Below, in pieces: positions 1-11,793 of a stretch of DNA of 64,000 nucleotides. The stretch is taken from positions 186,001 to 250,000 of the forward strand of contig BJKQ01000019.1 in the NCBI GenBank assembly GCA_006538405.1, read 5' to 3'. Position numbers and translations under genes: made by a program. The notes below the pieces were generated by a model that made no database searches, was not told the origin of the DNA, and worked only from the letters and a program-made list of their open reading frames with translations. Origin of the DNA: Hansfordia pulvinata (lineage: Eukaryota; Ascomycota; Sordariomycetes; Xylariales). The first letter of the stretch is position 1. Each line of letters begins with the position of its first letter.

Positions 1-165
1 AGAGGGAGAACCGCGGGGGGCGTCACGCCGTCAGACCGGGGCCTCCGCCGCCACCGCCGGGCGGTCCAATCCTCACGCGACGACGCTGATTCGAAAGGGA
101 TGAGAGTGTTGGGGACCGACGGCTCTACTCGCGAGAACAATCCAATACATCCGTTCCAGAACCAT

Positions 166-315
166 CTGTGCTGTAGCTGTGCTGTAGCTGTGCTGTAGCT
201 GTGCTGTAGCTGTGCTGTAGTCGTGATGTGCTGTAGTCTATGATGTATGCTGAATGATGCCGCGTCTATACTGCCAGTTCACTGCCGTGTCTATACTGCC
301 AGTTCACTGCCGTGT
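166..315. repeat. 11-bp minisatellite and a short direct repeat downstream of UFD1
   Basis: Positions 166-220 hold five copies of the 11-bp unit ctgtgctgtag, followed by a diverged copy to 236. A second repeat with a unit of about 24 bp occurs twice at about 264-315. This lies just beyond the stop codon of the UFD1 gene. The first 357 bases of the window contain no convincing gene. Confidence 0.85.
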
Positions 316-357
316 ATGCCAGTTCAACTCTGCTTGTCCTGCCTGTCCTATGCCTGC

Positions 358-2570
358 CTATGCCCCCTGAGGAGCCCAGTTCATCAACCACTCCCTCGCC
401 CGGTCCAGCTCCCCCTCGGCCTCGCACGCCGCAATGCACCACTCCAGCTCCCACCCCCTGTCGGCCGCCAGCAGGACCGCCATCTGCCGCCGCCGCTGGC
501 TGGCCTGGTCGACGCAGAAGTGCACCGACGCGGCCCCCGCCCCCGCCATGGCCTCCTCGACCAGCGGCTTGACCAGCGGCAGCGCGGCGGCGGCGCCAGA
601 CGGCACGGGCTCGAGCCCCCGGTTGGCCCGGCCGGACCGGCACCACTCGTTGGCGCACCACGCCTTGCCGCAGCCCCGCATCGCCTGCGTCAGGTACCGG
701 CGCTCCACGCGCCGGCGCAGCGCCTTGCCCTCCGGGTCGTGCAGGCTGACATAGAGCGGGGTGAAGCACAGCGAGCACAGGCCGAGGTTTTTGTCGTCCG
801 CCGCCGCCGCCGCCGCCGCCTCCTGCCGCTGCTGCAGCGCCTGCCCCAACCCGTGCAGCGTGCGCCCGCAGTTGGCGTTGCGGCAGACGGCCGGGCGGGC
901 GCGCCGCGCCTTGTCCAGCTCGTGGTGCCGCTGGTGGGCGGCCATGTCGCGCAGGCGCACGATGCGGCCGCACAGGTGGCAGTCGGTGGTGCGGGCGCCG
1001 CACGCGACCTCGTGCTCGGCCAGGCCCGACAGCAGCGTCTCGGCCGAGGGGTGCGCCGCGTCCCCCTCCTGGGCCACCTCGAGGTGGCAGAACCGGCACA
1101 GGATCAGCTTGCCGGGACACAGCGCGGTGCGGTGGCGGGCCAGGTCGGGCAGCGAGTCGGTCTCGAAGAGGCCGGCGCAGCCCGGGCACCGGCGCGGGGC
1201 GTGGTGGATGTCGTCGTGCTTGAGGCGGGAGGCGCGCGAGGACCCGTGCGCCGCGTCCCCCCGCGGGCAGTGCCAGTGCTCCGCCCACTCGGGGGAGGCC
1301 CTGCGGAAGACGCCGGCGCACTGCGGGCACACCACGTTGTTGCGCCGGCAGGTGGTCTCGTGGAGGAACATGGTGGGTTTGGGGACCCACTGGTGGCAGT
1401 TTTGGCACTGCTCGGAGGGGAGGCGGAGGAGGTGGCCTCGGGAGCAGGGGCAGAGGCGGAGGCGGAGGTATCGGCGGAGGCGGCAGAGGCATCGGCAGAG
1501 ACATCAGCGTCCGTCATCGACCTTACCCGCAGCGTATACGGCTTGACACCCGCCGCATCCACCGCACCCGCGGCATCCCCCGCCCACTGCCACACAGTCA
1601 CGGCCAGACTCTCGGCCCCCTCCAGCTCCCCCGGCGGGATCGTCAGAACCCCCCCGTCAAACACGGCAAACGTGTGCTCCGTGTCGCGGGGAGGCGCCCG
1701 CTGGCTCCGGGACCGCGGGCTCACCAGCAGATCGACCCCCTCGCTCACCTCCACCCTCAGAGGCCGCGATCGGGGCCACGACCCCAGCTCGTAGTCCATG
1801 TAGTCGCCCGGCGCGACCCGGCCCGCGGCGGGCTTCCAGATGCTAATGTCGTGGCCGGTGGAGGAGCCGGACCCAGACCCAGACCCAGACCCCGCCGCCG
1901 CCTCGGCGATCCGGCGCAGGGTCTCGCGGGCCTGGTCCTCGTTCAGGGCCTCAATGTCGACCTCGAGGTCGGTGTCGACGACGCAGACGGCGTCGGCGGC
2001 GTCGGGGCGGAACCGGTCGACGAGGAAGCGGAAGGACTCGCCCTTGACGCCACGGACGTCCAGCAGGGCGCCGCGGGTCAGGGTGGTGAAGCTCTCGCGC
2101 AGCTGGCGCTCGAGCAGGGCCTTCCAGTCGTCGGGGTTGTAGCCGGCCTCGAGGGGGCGCAGGCGGACGTACGTGCCGCGGTCGAGCTGGTGGGCGTGGA
2201 TTTGGAGGGTGGGGGTGGCGGGGGAGTCCTGAGTCGGCGCAGCGCTATCAGGGGTATCCACGCCGCCGTCAGGGGCATCCACGCCGCCGTCAGGGGCATC
2301 CACGGCCAGCGCGTCGGCGAGGTACGGGCTCAGCAGGACGCGGTCGGCCGGGGCGGAGAACTCGCGGATGCCGGCGTAGATGGCGCGGCCGTTGGCGGGG
2401 TTGACGAGGCGGAAGGTGAGCGGGGTGGGCAGCTGCTGTGCGGGCGAGGCGGCGAGCAGCTGCTCGAGGGCGGACTGGGGCAGGATGATCTTGTCGCCGC
2501 GCAGGTCCTTGGCGCGGTGGTCGGGCCCGGAGGCGACGCGGAAGGAGGCTGTCCACGCGAGGGCGTCCAT
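358..2570 (-). CDS. UFD1: Ubiquitin fusion degradation protein UFD1 with C-terminal zinc fingers
   Basis: Adaptor of the Cdc48-Npl4-Ufd1 segregase that extracts ubiquitinated proteins. The N-terminal part (2570 to about 1410) carries the UFD1 core: GDKIILPQSALEQLL, PLTFRLVNP and the IYAGIREFSA block. An acidic linker has a triple DAPDGG-type repeat and a GSGSG tract. The C-terminal part (to 358) is rich in Cys/His pairs (CQNCHQW, CRRNNVVCPQC, CHLCGRIV) typical of the longer fungal form. The two halves are in different frames. Restoring one base in the GGGG run at 1417-1420 gives 737 aa. The alternative is an intron at 1526-1411 (GTAAGG donor, phase 0, 698 aa). I prefer the missing base, because the same defect recurs in other genes here and the donor sequence lies inside a continuous Ser/Ala-rich linker. 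Start ATG is at 2570. The gene is divergent from the F-box gene. Confidence 0.85.
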
Positions 2571-3415
2571 GGTGCGAGGACGTCAGGGAGGGTGTTGTCG
2601 GGTGGAGGGCGGGCAGGATGGGCGCGACATGGCTACGCGGTGGGCATGGTTGTCGTCGTCGTCGGGCATGTGATGCTGAGGCGATCACGGACATCAGTCA
2701 GCCTTCTCGACGATTCCATCATAGGCAGATACATCGACTGTCTGAGGGGCTATAGACACTTGACCCAGTAATTCTAAGCGTCTAGAACCACACCGGACAT
2801 GACTCGGACAAGCCGATAGCAGGTCCGTAATGGGATCATGTAAGACGGCGCGGGCAACTGGGCTTGGCGCCAGATGCAATGCCACCCACCGAATCTAGCT
2901 GAGATCTCCAGGTGGGCGGGTCGCCCGTGTTGACCGCATTGGCCTGGGGATGCAGTTCCGTGGCGTGGCGTGGCGGCGTGGCGGCCTGGCAGCGCGGTGG
3001 CCCCGCCCATGTCCGCAGGAGCCGGCGATCAATCAACAGCCAAGAGGCGCTGACGTCGGACGAGCCAGGCGACTGCTGCTGTGCTGAGCCAGGCGACTGC
3101 TGTGCTGAGCCGGACAGAAAACTGCTGGGCCGGATGGCTGTCTGACGCCGGAGTCGGGCCTGGATGGCAGGGAAGATGGTTGTAGATGGCGGGATCCAGG
3201 CACAGGGTGGGCGATGGACAGGCCGAGACAGACAGGATAGACACACACACACATCCATCCATATAGTCAGCACATCACGACTTGACCGCCCACCCCTGCC
3301 GTCGGTCTGTCGGTCCCTGATCGGCGCGTCAGGCTCATAAAATCGGCGGCCGCCCCCATCACCAAACCCCCGCCCTCCGACTGACACCCATCCCACCCAC
3401 CACTGCACCAATGTA
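2571..3415. other. Divergent intergenic promoter region between UFD1 and the F-box gene
   Basis: This 845-bp stretch separates two genes transcribed away from each other, so it should hold both promoters. I see no conserved coding sequence. It contains a short (ac)n run around 3240-3251 and duplicated GCCAGGCGACTGCTG-like segments near 3066-3110. The TSS positions are not obvious. Confidence 0.6.
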
Positions 3416-3418
3416 ATG
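3411..3418 (+). promoter_or_regulatory. Start-stop upstream ORF overlapping the F-box start codon
   Basis: The sequence reads ATGTAATGG. An ATG immediately followed by TAA overlaps the main ATG (3416-3418) by one base. A minimal uORF of this kind would make initiation at the real start depend on leaky scanning or immediate reinitiation. The effect is inferred; the sequence is seen directly. Confidence 0.6.
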
Positions 3419-3699
3419 GCCTCTGCGGACGTCACCCAGCACCCGCCCGACACGTCCCTGGCGTCCCTGTCCCTGTCCCTGCGGCTGCCCGCCCTGCTGT
3501 CCAACTCGCTCGTCCTCTACGAGATCCTGCCCTACCTGCCCGTCGCCGCCGTCCTCAACCTCGCCGCCGCCTCCCGCGCCCTCCGCGCCCTGCTGCACTC
3601 GACCCCGGGCGCCGCCCGCCACCTCGACCTGACGACGGTCCGCGCGGCCCGGTTCGAGGGGGATGCTGCCGCCCGGGATGCCGCCCGGTTCGAGGGGGG

Positions 3700-3730
<31 letters not shown>

Positions 3731-5178
3731 GCCTCCCGCCCGGACGCCACCGACGACGACGTCTACGGCGCCCCCGTGAGGGCCGTCCTGGCGCGCGCCC
3801 GCCGCCCGGGCAGCCTGCTGTCCAACGTCCACACCCTGGTCCTCGACGGCCTGTCGGTCCCCGCCGAGCTGTGCGCCTCGCTGCTGGCCGACCCGGACCT
3901 TCGCGTCCGCATCCTGTCCATCCGCGGCGCCCGGAACCTCAACCACCACAAGCTGCAGGCCTACCTGCGCTACGCCTGCCGCCGGACCCGCCCGGACCGC
4001 TCGCTGGCCCTGCGCGCGCTGTACGTGTTTGGTCCCGCGGCGGGCGGCAGCGGCGGCGGCGGCGGCGGCACCGGCAAGACGGACGGCGTCTCGCTCGCCT
4101 CCCGGTGGAACCAGCGGTCGCGCCAGGCCGTCGCGGACTCGGCCGACGCCGACGACGCTGACGACTGGTACGGCCGCCAGGGCCGCGTGCTCGCCAAGCC
4201 TGTCTCGGAGCGCTGGGCCGCCACCCTGGTCGACTGCCGGCACGCCCTCCACTTCGACGCCGTCCTGTGCACGGGGCCGGCCCACCTCCACTCGCCCCGG
4301 CCCGCAACCGCCGCCGACGCCGCCACCGCCGCCGCCGCCCCTCCCGCGAAAACCCCCTGGGCCGTGGCCACCTTTGCGCTCGGCGGCTGCGCGGCGTGCG
4401 GCACCGCCCCCGAGGGCCTGACGGCGTACGGGGCGGACGCGCCGCCCGGCAGCTTCCGGCGCTGTCGCCGGTGCCGACGCACGGGTCGACGGCGGGGTCG
4501 GCGACGCGGCCGAAGGGGGCGGCGGCAACCCAGAACAACCACCGCCGGCCGCCGCCCAGCTTCGTCCCGCGCTGCCTCGACTGCGTCCGCGAGCGCTACT
4601 GCTTCAGCTGCAACCAGTGGTGGTGCGAGGCCTGCTACGAGGTGCCCGCGCACGACGTCATGCTGGCCGCCCAGCACGTCCACATTGTCGACGACGAGGC
4701 GGCGGCCGCGGCCGACTACGACCCCGGGTCTGCGTCCGGGGCCGAGTCGCCCAAGATCAAGCCCCGCAAGATCACCCGCTCCTGCTGGGAGTGCGACCTC
4801 AACGTGAGCGGCGCCTCTGTCCCCTACCCAGCGTCCTCCTCTACAGCCAGCTGACCGAAGCCAGTGCGACGACTGCATCGCCGACACGCAGAAGATCTGC
4901 AGGGCGTGCGGGGTGAGTCTGCAGCCGCGACGACCACGACCCCGGCTGACTGTGCTGACCGGCTTTCCAGGGGGGGTACTGCATCCTGCACTACGAGGGC
5001 TCGACCCATACTCTGGTGAGTGCCGTCCACTCTGCTGAGTGCCGTCCACCGTACTGACGAGGTGTTGCTGACGATCCGCAGTGTGACTGTAAGACCGCCC
5101 TGCCGTCCGGGCAACGCCGAGCTAACGTGGACAGGGTGCTCGAGACGCCGCGGGAGGCGGTGCCGGGAGATGTACTGA
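3416..5178 (+). CDS. F-box protein with C-terminal Cys-rich zinc-binding domain, 5 exons
   Basis: An N-terminal F-box-like segment (LPALLSNSLVLYEILPYLP, about residues 24-42) suggests an SCF ubiquitin-ligase substrate receptor. The C-terminal half is a conserved fungal Cys-rich module: CAACG, then CLDCVRERYCFSCNQWWC, CWEC, CDDC, CRACG, GGYC and CDWC. Exons: 3416-4803, 4865-4912, 4971-5015, 5082-5088 and 5135-5178. All introns have GTGAGY or GTAAGA donors, GCTGAC/GCTAAC branch sites and CAG ends. The fourth exon is only 7 nt and completes the CDWC motif. The frame changes once between about 4445 and 4460; one missing C in CCC (4445-4447) or CC (4456-4457) repairs it. Ala and Gly homopolymers interrupt the middle. 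The substrate is unknown. Confidence 0.8.
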
Positions 5179-5581
5179 GATGTACTGACACGGGAAGGGC
5201 CTATGAGCCAGTATGGACTCTACTCAGCGTGTATGAAGCCACGAATGACGACCACTCAACCTTTCAGACTTGGACGTGACGGTTGATTGTGAATTCCGAG
5301 GCCATCAATGTGCTACGACGCGACGGCGCCAACGAACGCGGAGGCCGCCGTGCCCAGCGTGGTGCCCACGATCAGCTTTCTGATACCGTAGTGGCGCGGC
5401 AGACCAGCCATGCCCACAGAACGACGCCACTGTGACCCTGAGGCGCTGGCGCTGGCCTTCTAAGCTACTGAGACCACTTGCCACACGCACGACGCATGGG
5501 TCCGGTCACGATCTGCTTGGCCTCGCTGCCCCTGGCTGGCCACCACTCCTTGCCCCTGTGCTCCTTGCCCTGGCTCACTAC
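5179..5581. other. Intergenic, convergent 3' ends
   Basis: About 400 bases lie between the 3' ends of the F-box gene and the Hsp70-like gene. I see no gene and no clear repeat. Confidence 0.6.
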
Positions 5582-7754
5582 CTAGCTAAAGTCCGCCTCC
5601 ACCCTCCCGTACCTCACCCCGTCGACCTTCAACTCAAAGCCCAGCCCCGCCGAGTCGACAATCATCTCCAGGGTGAAGTCGAGGTTGTCAAACTCGACGC
5701 CGCGGGTGGTGGTCAGGCGGGTGAAGAGGGTGCGGGGCACGGCGCTCAGGTCCGTCGTCAGCGTGCACACGTGGGCCAGCAGGTCGCGGCTGTAGGCCTG
5801 CGGGGGCTCGTCGGCGGCGCACGCAATCAGGTCGTCCGTCACGACGAGGGACTGCCCGGGGCGGAAGTTGCGCGTGTAGTGGAAGGCGATGGGGGACAGC
5901 GGGGAGATGGCCTCGCCCTGGAGAAGTCAGTGGGCGCTCAGACGGTCAGTATCGGGACTCACCTTGGCTATGTGCCACTGCATCCGGTCGCTGACCATCC
6001 AGCGCTCCCACAGGGGGCTCCAGTAGCGCTCGCTGACGGTGTGCTTGTCCTCGTCGTAGACGGTGGCGTAGCTGGTGCCGTAGTGCATGCGGGCCTTGCG
6101 GCTGATGACCATGCTGCCCTCGAGCCCGCGCAGGACGGCGCCGCGGACGACGGCGGTCCAGGCGTAGACGGGCTGCATGACCTCGATGGAGGGGCTCTCG
6201 CCCGAGGCGCTCTCGAGGCGCGAGGCGTGGGTGGGCGTCTCGGTGTAGGGCGGGGGCGCGGCGCTGGTGAAGTGCGCCTTGAGCCGGCGGTACAGGTAGT
6301 CGGACTGGCCGAAGCCGCCGACCAGCACGATGCCCGAGACGATGCCGCCGCGGGAGCGCAGCTTGTCGACCTGGCCCTGGACGAGGTCGCAGACCTCCTT
6401 GACGACAGGCTCGAAGATGTCCTTGATCTGCTGGGCGGTGATGACGAGGAAGCCCGAGTCCAAGCCGACCTCTTCGTCGTCGGGGAGGCCGGGGAAGCTA
6501 AGACGAGTCAGCAGTCATGTCACTGGCCTGTCACTGTCACTGGCTGTACTCACGGAACATTAACCTCCTGGTACTCGTCCTCGTTGAAGTTGCGCTTGAC
6601 AAACTCCTCAAAGTAGCGCAGGCCCATCTGCCACGTCTTGCCCTTCTTGAGCTTCATCTCGTCGAAGCGGCTGTGGCCGAGGCGGCCGCGGACGTGCTCC
6701 TCGAAGCGGTAGTTAAGAAAGGCGCTGCCGCACAGGCCGCCGGTGCCCACGGCCGACTCCTCGACCTTGAGGGGCTTGAGCGAGATGATCTTGTACGCGA
6801 TGAGGCTGGTCAGCACGGTTAGCACCACCCCCAGAAGTAGGTCGGTCGACAAACTCACTCCACGGTCCCCCCGCCGGCGTCGCACACGATAAAGTTGTCA
6901 CCAACGTTGAGGTGGTTCGGCTGGATGGCCTTGAGGGTGTAGACGGCGGCGGCCTCGGGCTCGCTGATCATCTGGATGTCGGACCTGGAGCCCATGCCGG
7001 CGCGCTCGGCCGCCTGCAGGGTGGTGTTCTTGGCGGCGTCGGACCAGACGGCGGGGCAGGTCAGGACGAACTCGACCTTGGTGGAGGCCATGAAGGACTC
7101 GCCGTAGCGGCGCGTCAGGGTGTCCATGGTGTGCTTGTAGATCTCCGTCAGGTAGTCGCTGACGGCGTCGACGACGTTCTTGTTGTACTTCTTGAGCTGG
7201 GTGGCCGTCTCCTGGGGGCTGACGTAGAAGGGCAGCTTCTGCGAGCGATCCAGGAACAGCTTGATGCAGCGCAGCCGCGGCTGGTCCGGCTTGAACTGGA
7301 AGCCCCATTTGGTGGTCGGGGCCGCGTCCACGGGCGCGTTGGCCGGCAGGTCGTACGCAATCTCCGTCGGCACCTTGTCCGAGGTGATGCCGTTGCCGCC
7401 GGGCCACGTCTTGATGATCTCGACGTCGTCGGGCGTTGACGTGTAGACCGCGGCCACTCTGGACGGTCAGCGGGGGAAGAGGAGGGCAGGATGAGACGAG
7501 AGAAGGACGAGGCAGGACGAGACAGGACGACAGAAGGACGAGATGGGACGAGAGACGACAAACCCCGAAAAGGTGGTGCCAAAGTCGACGCCGACAATGA
7601 GGCGGTCGGCTACGGGCAGGAACTCGCGCATCGTGTCGCGGGGGACGCCATTGCTGGGCGACGCGGACGTCGGGGTGTAGCTGGTGAAGTAGTTGCGCGA
7701 CGACTGGTTGCGCAGGCTGCCGCCCGACGTGCGGATGGGCAGGTTGACGTTCAT
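5582..7754 (-). CDS. Hsp70-family ATPase (fungal HSPA12-like), 5 exons, 637 aa
   Basis: Actin-fold ATPase of the divergent Hsp70 group that is expanded in filamentous fungi; client and role are unknown. Motifs seen: phosphate-1 VGVDFGTTFSG (spanning intron 1), the CDAGGGTVD phosphate-2 loop (spanning intron 2) and the adenosine motif VLVGGFGQSDYL. It lacks a typical Hsp70 peptide-binding domain and an EEVD tail. Exons (minus): 7754-7564, 7458-6859, 6805-6554, 6497-5963 and 5917-5582. The four introns are 105, 53, 56 and 45 nt, all with GT...AG and CTGAC/CTAAC branch sites. The phases add up to an uninterrupted 638-codon frame, so the model is strong. No frameshift is present, unlike several neighbours. 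Confidence 0.9.
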
Positions 7755-8486
7755 GGCGGGGAGCCCGGTCCCAGTATGCCGCTCTCGCCACTGCAGCGCA
7801 GCCGATGCGACTCAACGCGACCGGATAGCAACTCGACTGGATGCGTTCACTCGGCAGCGACTGGACAGCGACGGGTCTCGCGAGGCGGTGGATGGGTCTC
7901 AGCCCTGCAGCCAGCGCTCAATCACGGAATCCACTGTAATTCCGGCGGGGTGCGGGGTTGCGCAGACGCCCTCGACAGCCACGACAGAGCACGACAGGGG
8001 AACGGCACGGCGTGGCAAGAAGCAGACACAAAGGAGGAGAAGCGACTGGTGAGCAATGGTGATATCCGGGTTGAGGCTGGAGGTGAGGAGGGAGCAGGTC
8101 GCCCAGGTCGGGACACGGCCGGTGTCTTTACGCAGGCACCAGGATTGCCCGCGCTTGCGCTAAGTAAGCCGTAGCATCGCCACAATGTCTAGCGAATGCT
8201 GCTGCCTGGCGGTCCGTATAGCCACGATGCCACGCGACGCACAAGCTATAGCCACGAGCACGCAGACGCACAAGCCTATAGTCACGCAAGTGCACGGCAA
8301 TACGATACTCGACATCCATTATGATATTAGCAGTCTATGCTTTTATACACACAAATGAAACGGGACCGTGCCCAATCAGTCTATACCAAGAAAATGCCAA
8401 GCCTGGCTCGTGAGGGTATTGAAAAGTCATTTAGCCCATGAAGCGAAGGACGCCCAACTCCGATGCCACCCAAAAACGCTCGCTAA
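7755..8486. other. Intergenic region upstream of the Hsp70-like gene
   Basis: It holds the promoter of the Hsp70-like gene and the 3' flank of the kinase gene. The part from about 8180 to 8480 is less GC-rich than the surrounding coding DNA. I see no gene. Confidence 0.6.
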
Positions 8487-10901
8487 CTAGAATCGGTTGC
8501 CGGCCGCCCATATGCTGGCCGAGGCGGTGGCGGCCCACTCCGTCTCGTCGTAGGGCGGCGTGGGCCACTGCTCGGGATTCCTCTGCTTCTTAAGGTCCAG
8601 TGGCTTCGGGGTCACGGCCTCGCCGTCCCCGTACAGCACGTTGCCGCTGGCCGAGTGGGAGGGCGTCGGGTACGGGTTGGAGAGACCCACGTTGCTCTGG
8701 GACTGCCGCAGGCCGTTGCCGCAGGCCGTGCTCTGGGAATGCCGCAGTCCCTTGCCCTCGCCCCTGCCCTCGCCCCCCTCGAGGCGGTTCATGGCGCGGT
8801 GTGTCGAGTTGAGGACCTCGTCCAACAGCTCGTCCTCCTCGCACAGGGCGTCGGCGTGGTTGGCCTGGGCCCTGCGGGTGCGGCTGGAGATGGGGCCGGT
8901 GCGGGCGGCGCCGATGAGGTTGTCGACGGAGCGCGGCTGCTGGTGGGGCAGCGAGTGGTGGCGCTTGAGGTGGCTGCTGGGGGTGACCAGGTGGGTGGGC
9001 GGGATGGGCTCCGGGCTCTGGTTGGCGTCGCGCATGGTGCGGTCGAGAGAGTCGTAGTTTGCCGGGGCAGGCTGCTGCAGCTGCTGCTGCTGATCGATAA
9101 TCATGGACGAGCGGTTGCTGGCCCAGGGCCCGCAGCCGGCCTGGGCCTCGAGGTCCTCGTAGGATGGGGAGACGGGGGTCTGGTGGCGGCCGGAGAAGCG
9201 GCGGGCGCGCTTGCGCAAGTGGGAGAAGAAGCTCTCCTTCTGGCCGTTGGGGGGCGAGGCGAGGCCGGAGTTGCCGTTGAGGGCGCGCTCTGCGTTCTGG
9301 CGGTGGATGTCGGCGTAGTTGTTTGTGCTGGAGGCGACGGACAGCTGGCGGCCGATCTTCTTGGCCTTGTCGGAGCGGGCTTCCTCGTGGGGGCCTCCGC
9401 GGTGGCCCTGGGCGGTGACGGCGTCGGACAGAGGAGAGATGGGGCGGATGGTGGGCAGGATGGGCATGGGGGCGACGTTGCTGGGGCCGTTGGTCCAGGT
9501 GGTGCGCTTGCCGGCGTTGGGGCGGGGCTTGGGAGGGGGAGACTCGACGGGGGCGGCGGCGGCGGCGGCGGCGGCCGGGGCGACGGCGACAGACACAGGC
9601 TTGGGGGAAGCGACGACATCCTTGACGGTGACGGGGGCGGCGTCGGTGGACTCTGCGCGGCCGATGAGGGACTTGCGGAACCACGAGGGCTTGGAGGCGG
9701 CAGGCGGGGTGCTGAGGTTGTCCTTGGAGCGGGAGATGTCGGAGTGCTTGCGGCCGAGGATGCGGGACGCCGAAGACTTGGGGCGCAGGGGGTCGACGGC
9801 ATCACTGAAGTAGTCGTGGGCGATGGCCTGGGCGGCGGTGGGCCGGTTCTTGGGATCCCACATGAGGCACCAGGTGACGAACTGGCTGAGGGAGGCGGGC
9901 CACTGGGGGGTCTGCAGGATGGTGTCCATGGAGTGGGGGGCCATCTTGGGGAACGAGAAGCCCAGCTTGCCGGCGAGGCGGGTGCCCTCCTTCCACTCGC
10001 CGCCGCCGACGCGGTTGCCGGACTTGCTGTACCAGTTGCCGGGGCTGCCCATGATCTCGCAGACCCTCCAGACCTGGTCGACCTCGTTGGCGCCGGGGAA
10101 CAGGGGCTTGAGGGTGGCGACCTCGACGGCCATGGCGCCGACGGCCCAGATGTCGACGGGGCCGAGTACTCGCCGGCGCGCAGCAGGACCTCGGGGCGCG
10201 GTACCAGCGGGTGGAGACGTAGGTGGTGTAGGGGGACTTGGAGTGCGTCTCGCGGGCGAGGCCAAAGTCGGCAATCTTGACGGTGTAGCTGGGCGGGGTG
10301 CTGGGGGCGTGACGAGGGCGGCCGAGTAGCGGCGGAACGAGTTGGTGGCCTCGCCGTGGCCCGAGGTGGTGACGAGGATGTTCTCGGGCTTGATGTCGCG
10401 GTGGAAGAAGTGGTGGGCGTGGATGTGCTCGAGCCCCTGCATGATCTGGAACAGCACGCTCTTGACGCTGCCGTTGTCGAGCGGCTTGTGGTCGCGGGCC
10501 TTCATCAGCTGGTACAGGTTGCCCTCCATGTACTCCATGGCGATGTGCAGCTTCTTGCTGTACGGGTCGAGGAAGATGTCGAGCGCGGGTACCAGGTGCT
10601 GGTGCGGCGGCAGCGTGCGCAGGAACACGACCTCGCGCAGCTCCAGGCACGGCTGGAACGACTCGAACGTCTTCTTCATGGTTTTGATGGCGATCTGGAG
10701 GTCAGTCAGCAGCTGTCGCCTCACTTCTCACGCGGCTGAACTCACCACGGTCCCGCGGCGGGCCACGTTGGCGCCGGCCGTCCGCACTCGGGCCAGGCCG
10801 ACGCTCCCGAAACTCCCGTCACCAATCTCCTTGAGCATCTCGAACCGGTCCTCCAGGGCGAGGGCGTTGGCCCCGAGGGGGGTGGCGCTTCGGTTAGCCA
10901 T
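8487..10901 (-). CDS. IME2: Ser/Thr protein kinase, Ime2/MAK (RCK) family
   Basis: CMGC kinase of the MAK/ICK/Ime2 family, which in fungi controls meiosis, sexual development and light or starvation responses. Exon 1 (10901-10746) holds the P-loop GDGSFGSV. After a 51-nt intron (10745-10695), exon 2 (10694-8487) begins at the VAIK-like lysine and continues through [13 protein letters not shown], a TTY activation-loop motif ([16 protein letters not shown]) and VDIWAVG. A long Ser/Pro-rich C-terminal tail of about 400 aa follows, usual for this family. Three frame breaks lie inside the kinase domain. Each is repaired by one G (plus strand) in the runs at 10303-10307, 10193-10196 and 10158-10161. 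Because three bases are missing, the frame recovers, and an uncorrected ORF hides a scrambled activation segment. Corrected length is about 788 aa. Confidence 0.87.
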
Positions 10902-11747
10902 TTCGACTGTCTCGCTGGGTTCTGTTCATGGGCTGCTGCGCTGTAGATGCTGCGGCGGCGCTGTAGATGCTGCTTCGGCTGGCTGGGTCGGCTCTATTGC
11001 AGAGCGGAACAGTAAATCGAGGGCATTCGCTTGGTCATTCGCTGGTCAAGGAGCGTGGTGCCGCGTGGTGGCGATCGTGGGTGGGCGGGCTAGAGAGTGG
11101 TGAAGAGACAGGATGGGAGCAGGACCAGGCCACGAACCGGGGCACGGTACGGGGTATAGTGATCTGGAGCGGGTCGGGGAGGGTGAATTAGGAGAGCTTC
11201 TCGAATTATTGCGGTCCTTGCTAGCGCATTGAGATGGATGGATGGGGTGCAGGGCAATTAAAGAGCGACTAGGAAACGTGCTGATCTGGGGCAGCAGGCG
11301 AGTAGACAGCAGGCGAAGCGGTTCACACGTTAGCAGTCGGCAGACAGCAGACAGCAATCCATCAAACAAGCAGTCGTTCAGCAGGTCTTCGAGGCATGGA
11401 TGTCTTTGTGAAAGAGAGCGTGGGTGAGGCCGTGGGCGAGAACGAGGGTGGGAGGGCGAAGACGGGCACGCGGGAGACCCTACGCCCTGCAGATGAAAAC
11501 GGGCGGCTGGCTGGGGTCCGACGGTGGTGGACTGACGGTGAGTCCGGATGTGTCGGGCTAGCGTGACTTGGGGGTACTTTCGGTGCCGTGTCCTCGCCAC
11601 CCGTGATCACAAGTACCTCCTAAGGTAGGGGCACCGCCTGCGTCTGCCGTCCTGCTCCGTACTGCTGCCGTACGTGTGCCACAGCTGCGTCCGCGGCCTC
11701 GTCTCACCGTCCTGATCCCGCTCCCTCACGTCTACCGTCCTGATCCC

Positions 11748-11793
11748 GCAGGCGGGCTTCGCGCAGGCGGGCTTCGCGCAGGCGGGCTTCGTA
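11748..11793. repeat. 15-bp tandem repeat, three copies
   Basis: Three near-identical copies of gcaggcgggcttcgc. No coding context. Confidence 0.8.

Noticed and set aside
247..2771. Plus-strand ORFs over the UFD1 gene
   Set aside because: Shadows. The minus strand holds UFD1 motifs in two frames that join sensibly.
4464..4559. An intron explaining the frame change in the F-box gene
   Set aside because: The only GT-AG pair with the correct length modulo 3 (4471-4559) has a GTGCCG donor and no branch site. A missing base is simpler.
10150..10320. Programmed ribosomal frameshifting in the kinase gene
   Set aside because: Three sites within 150 bases, and the same defect in ten other unrelated genes, make a shared sequencing cause far more likely.
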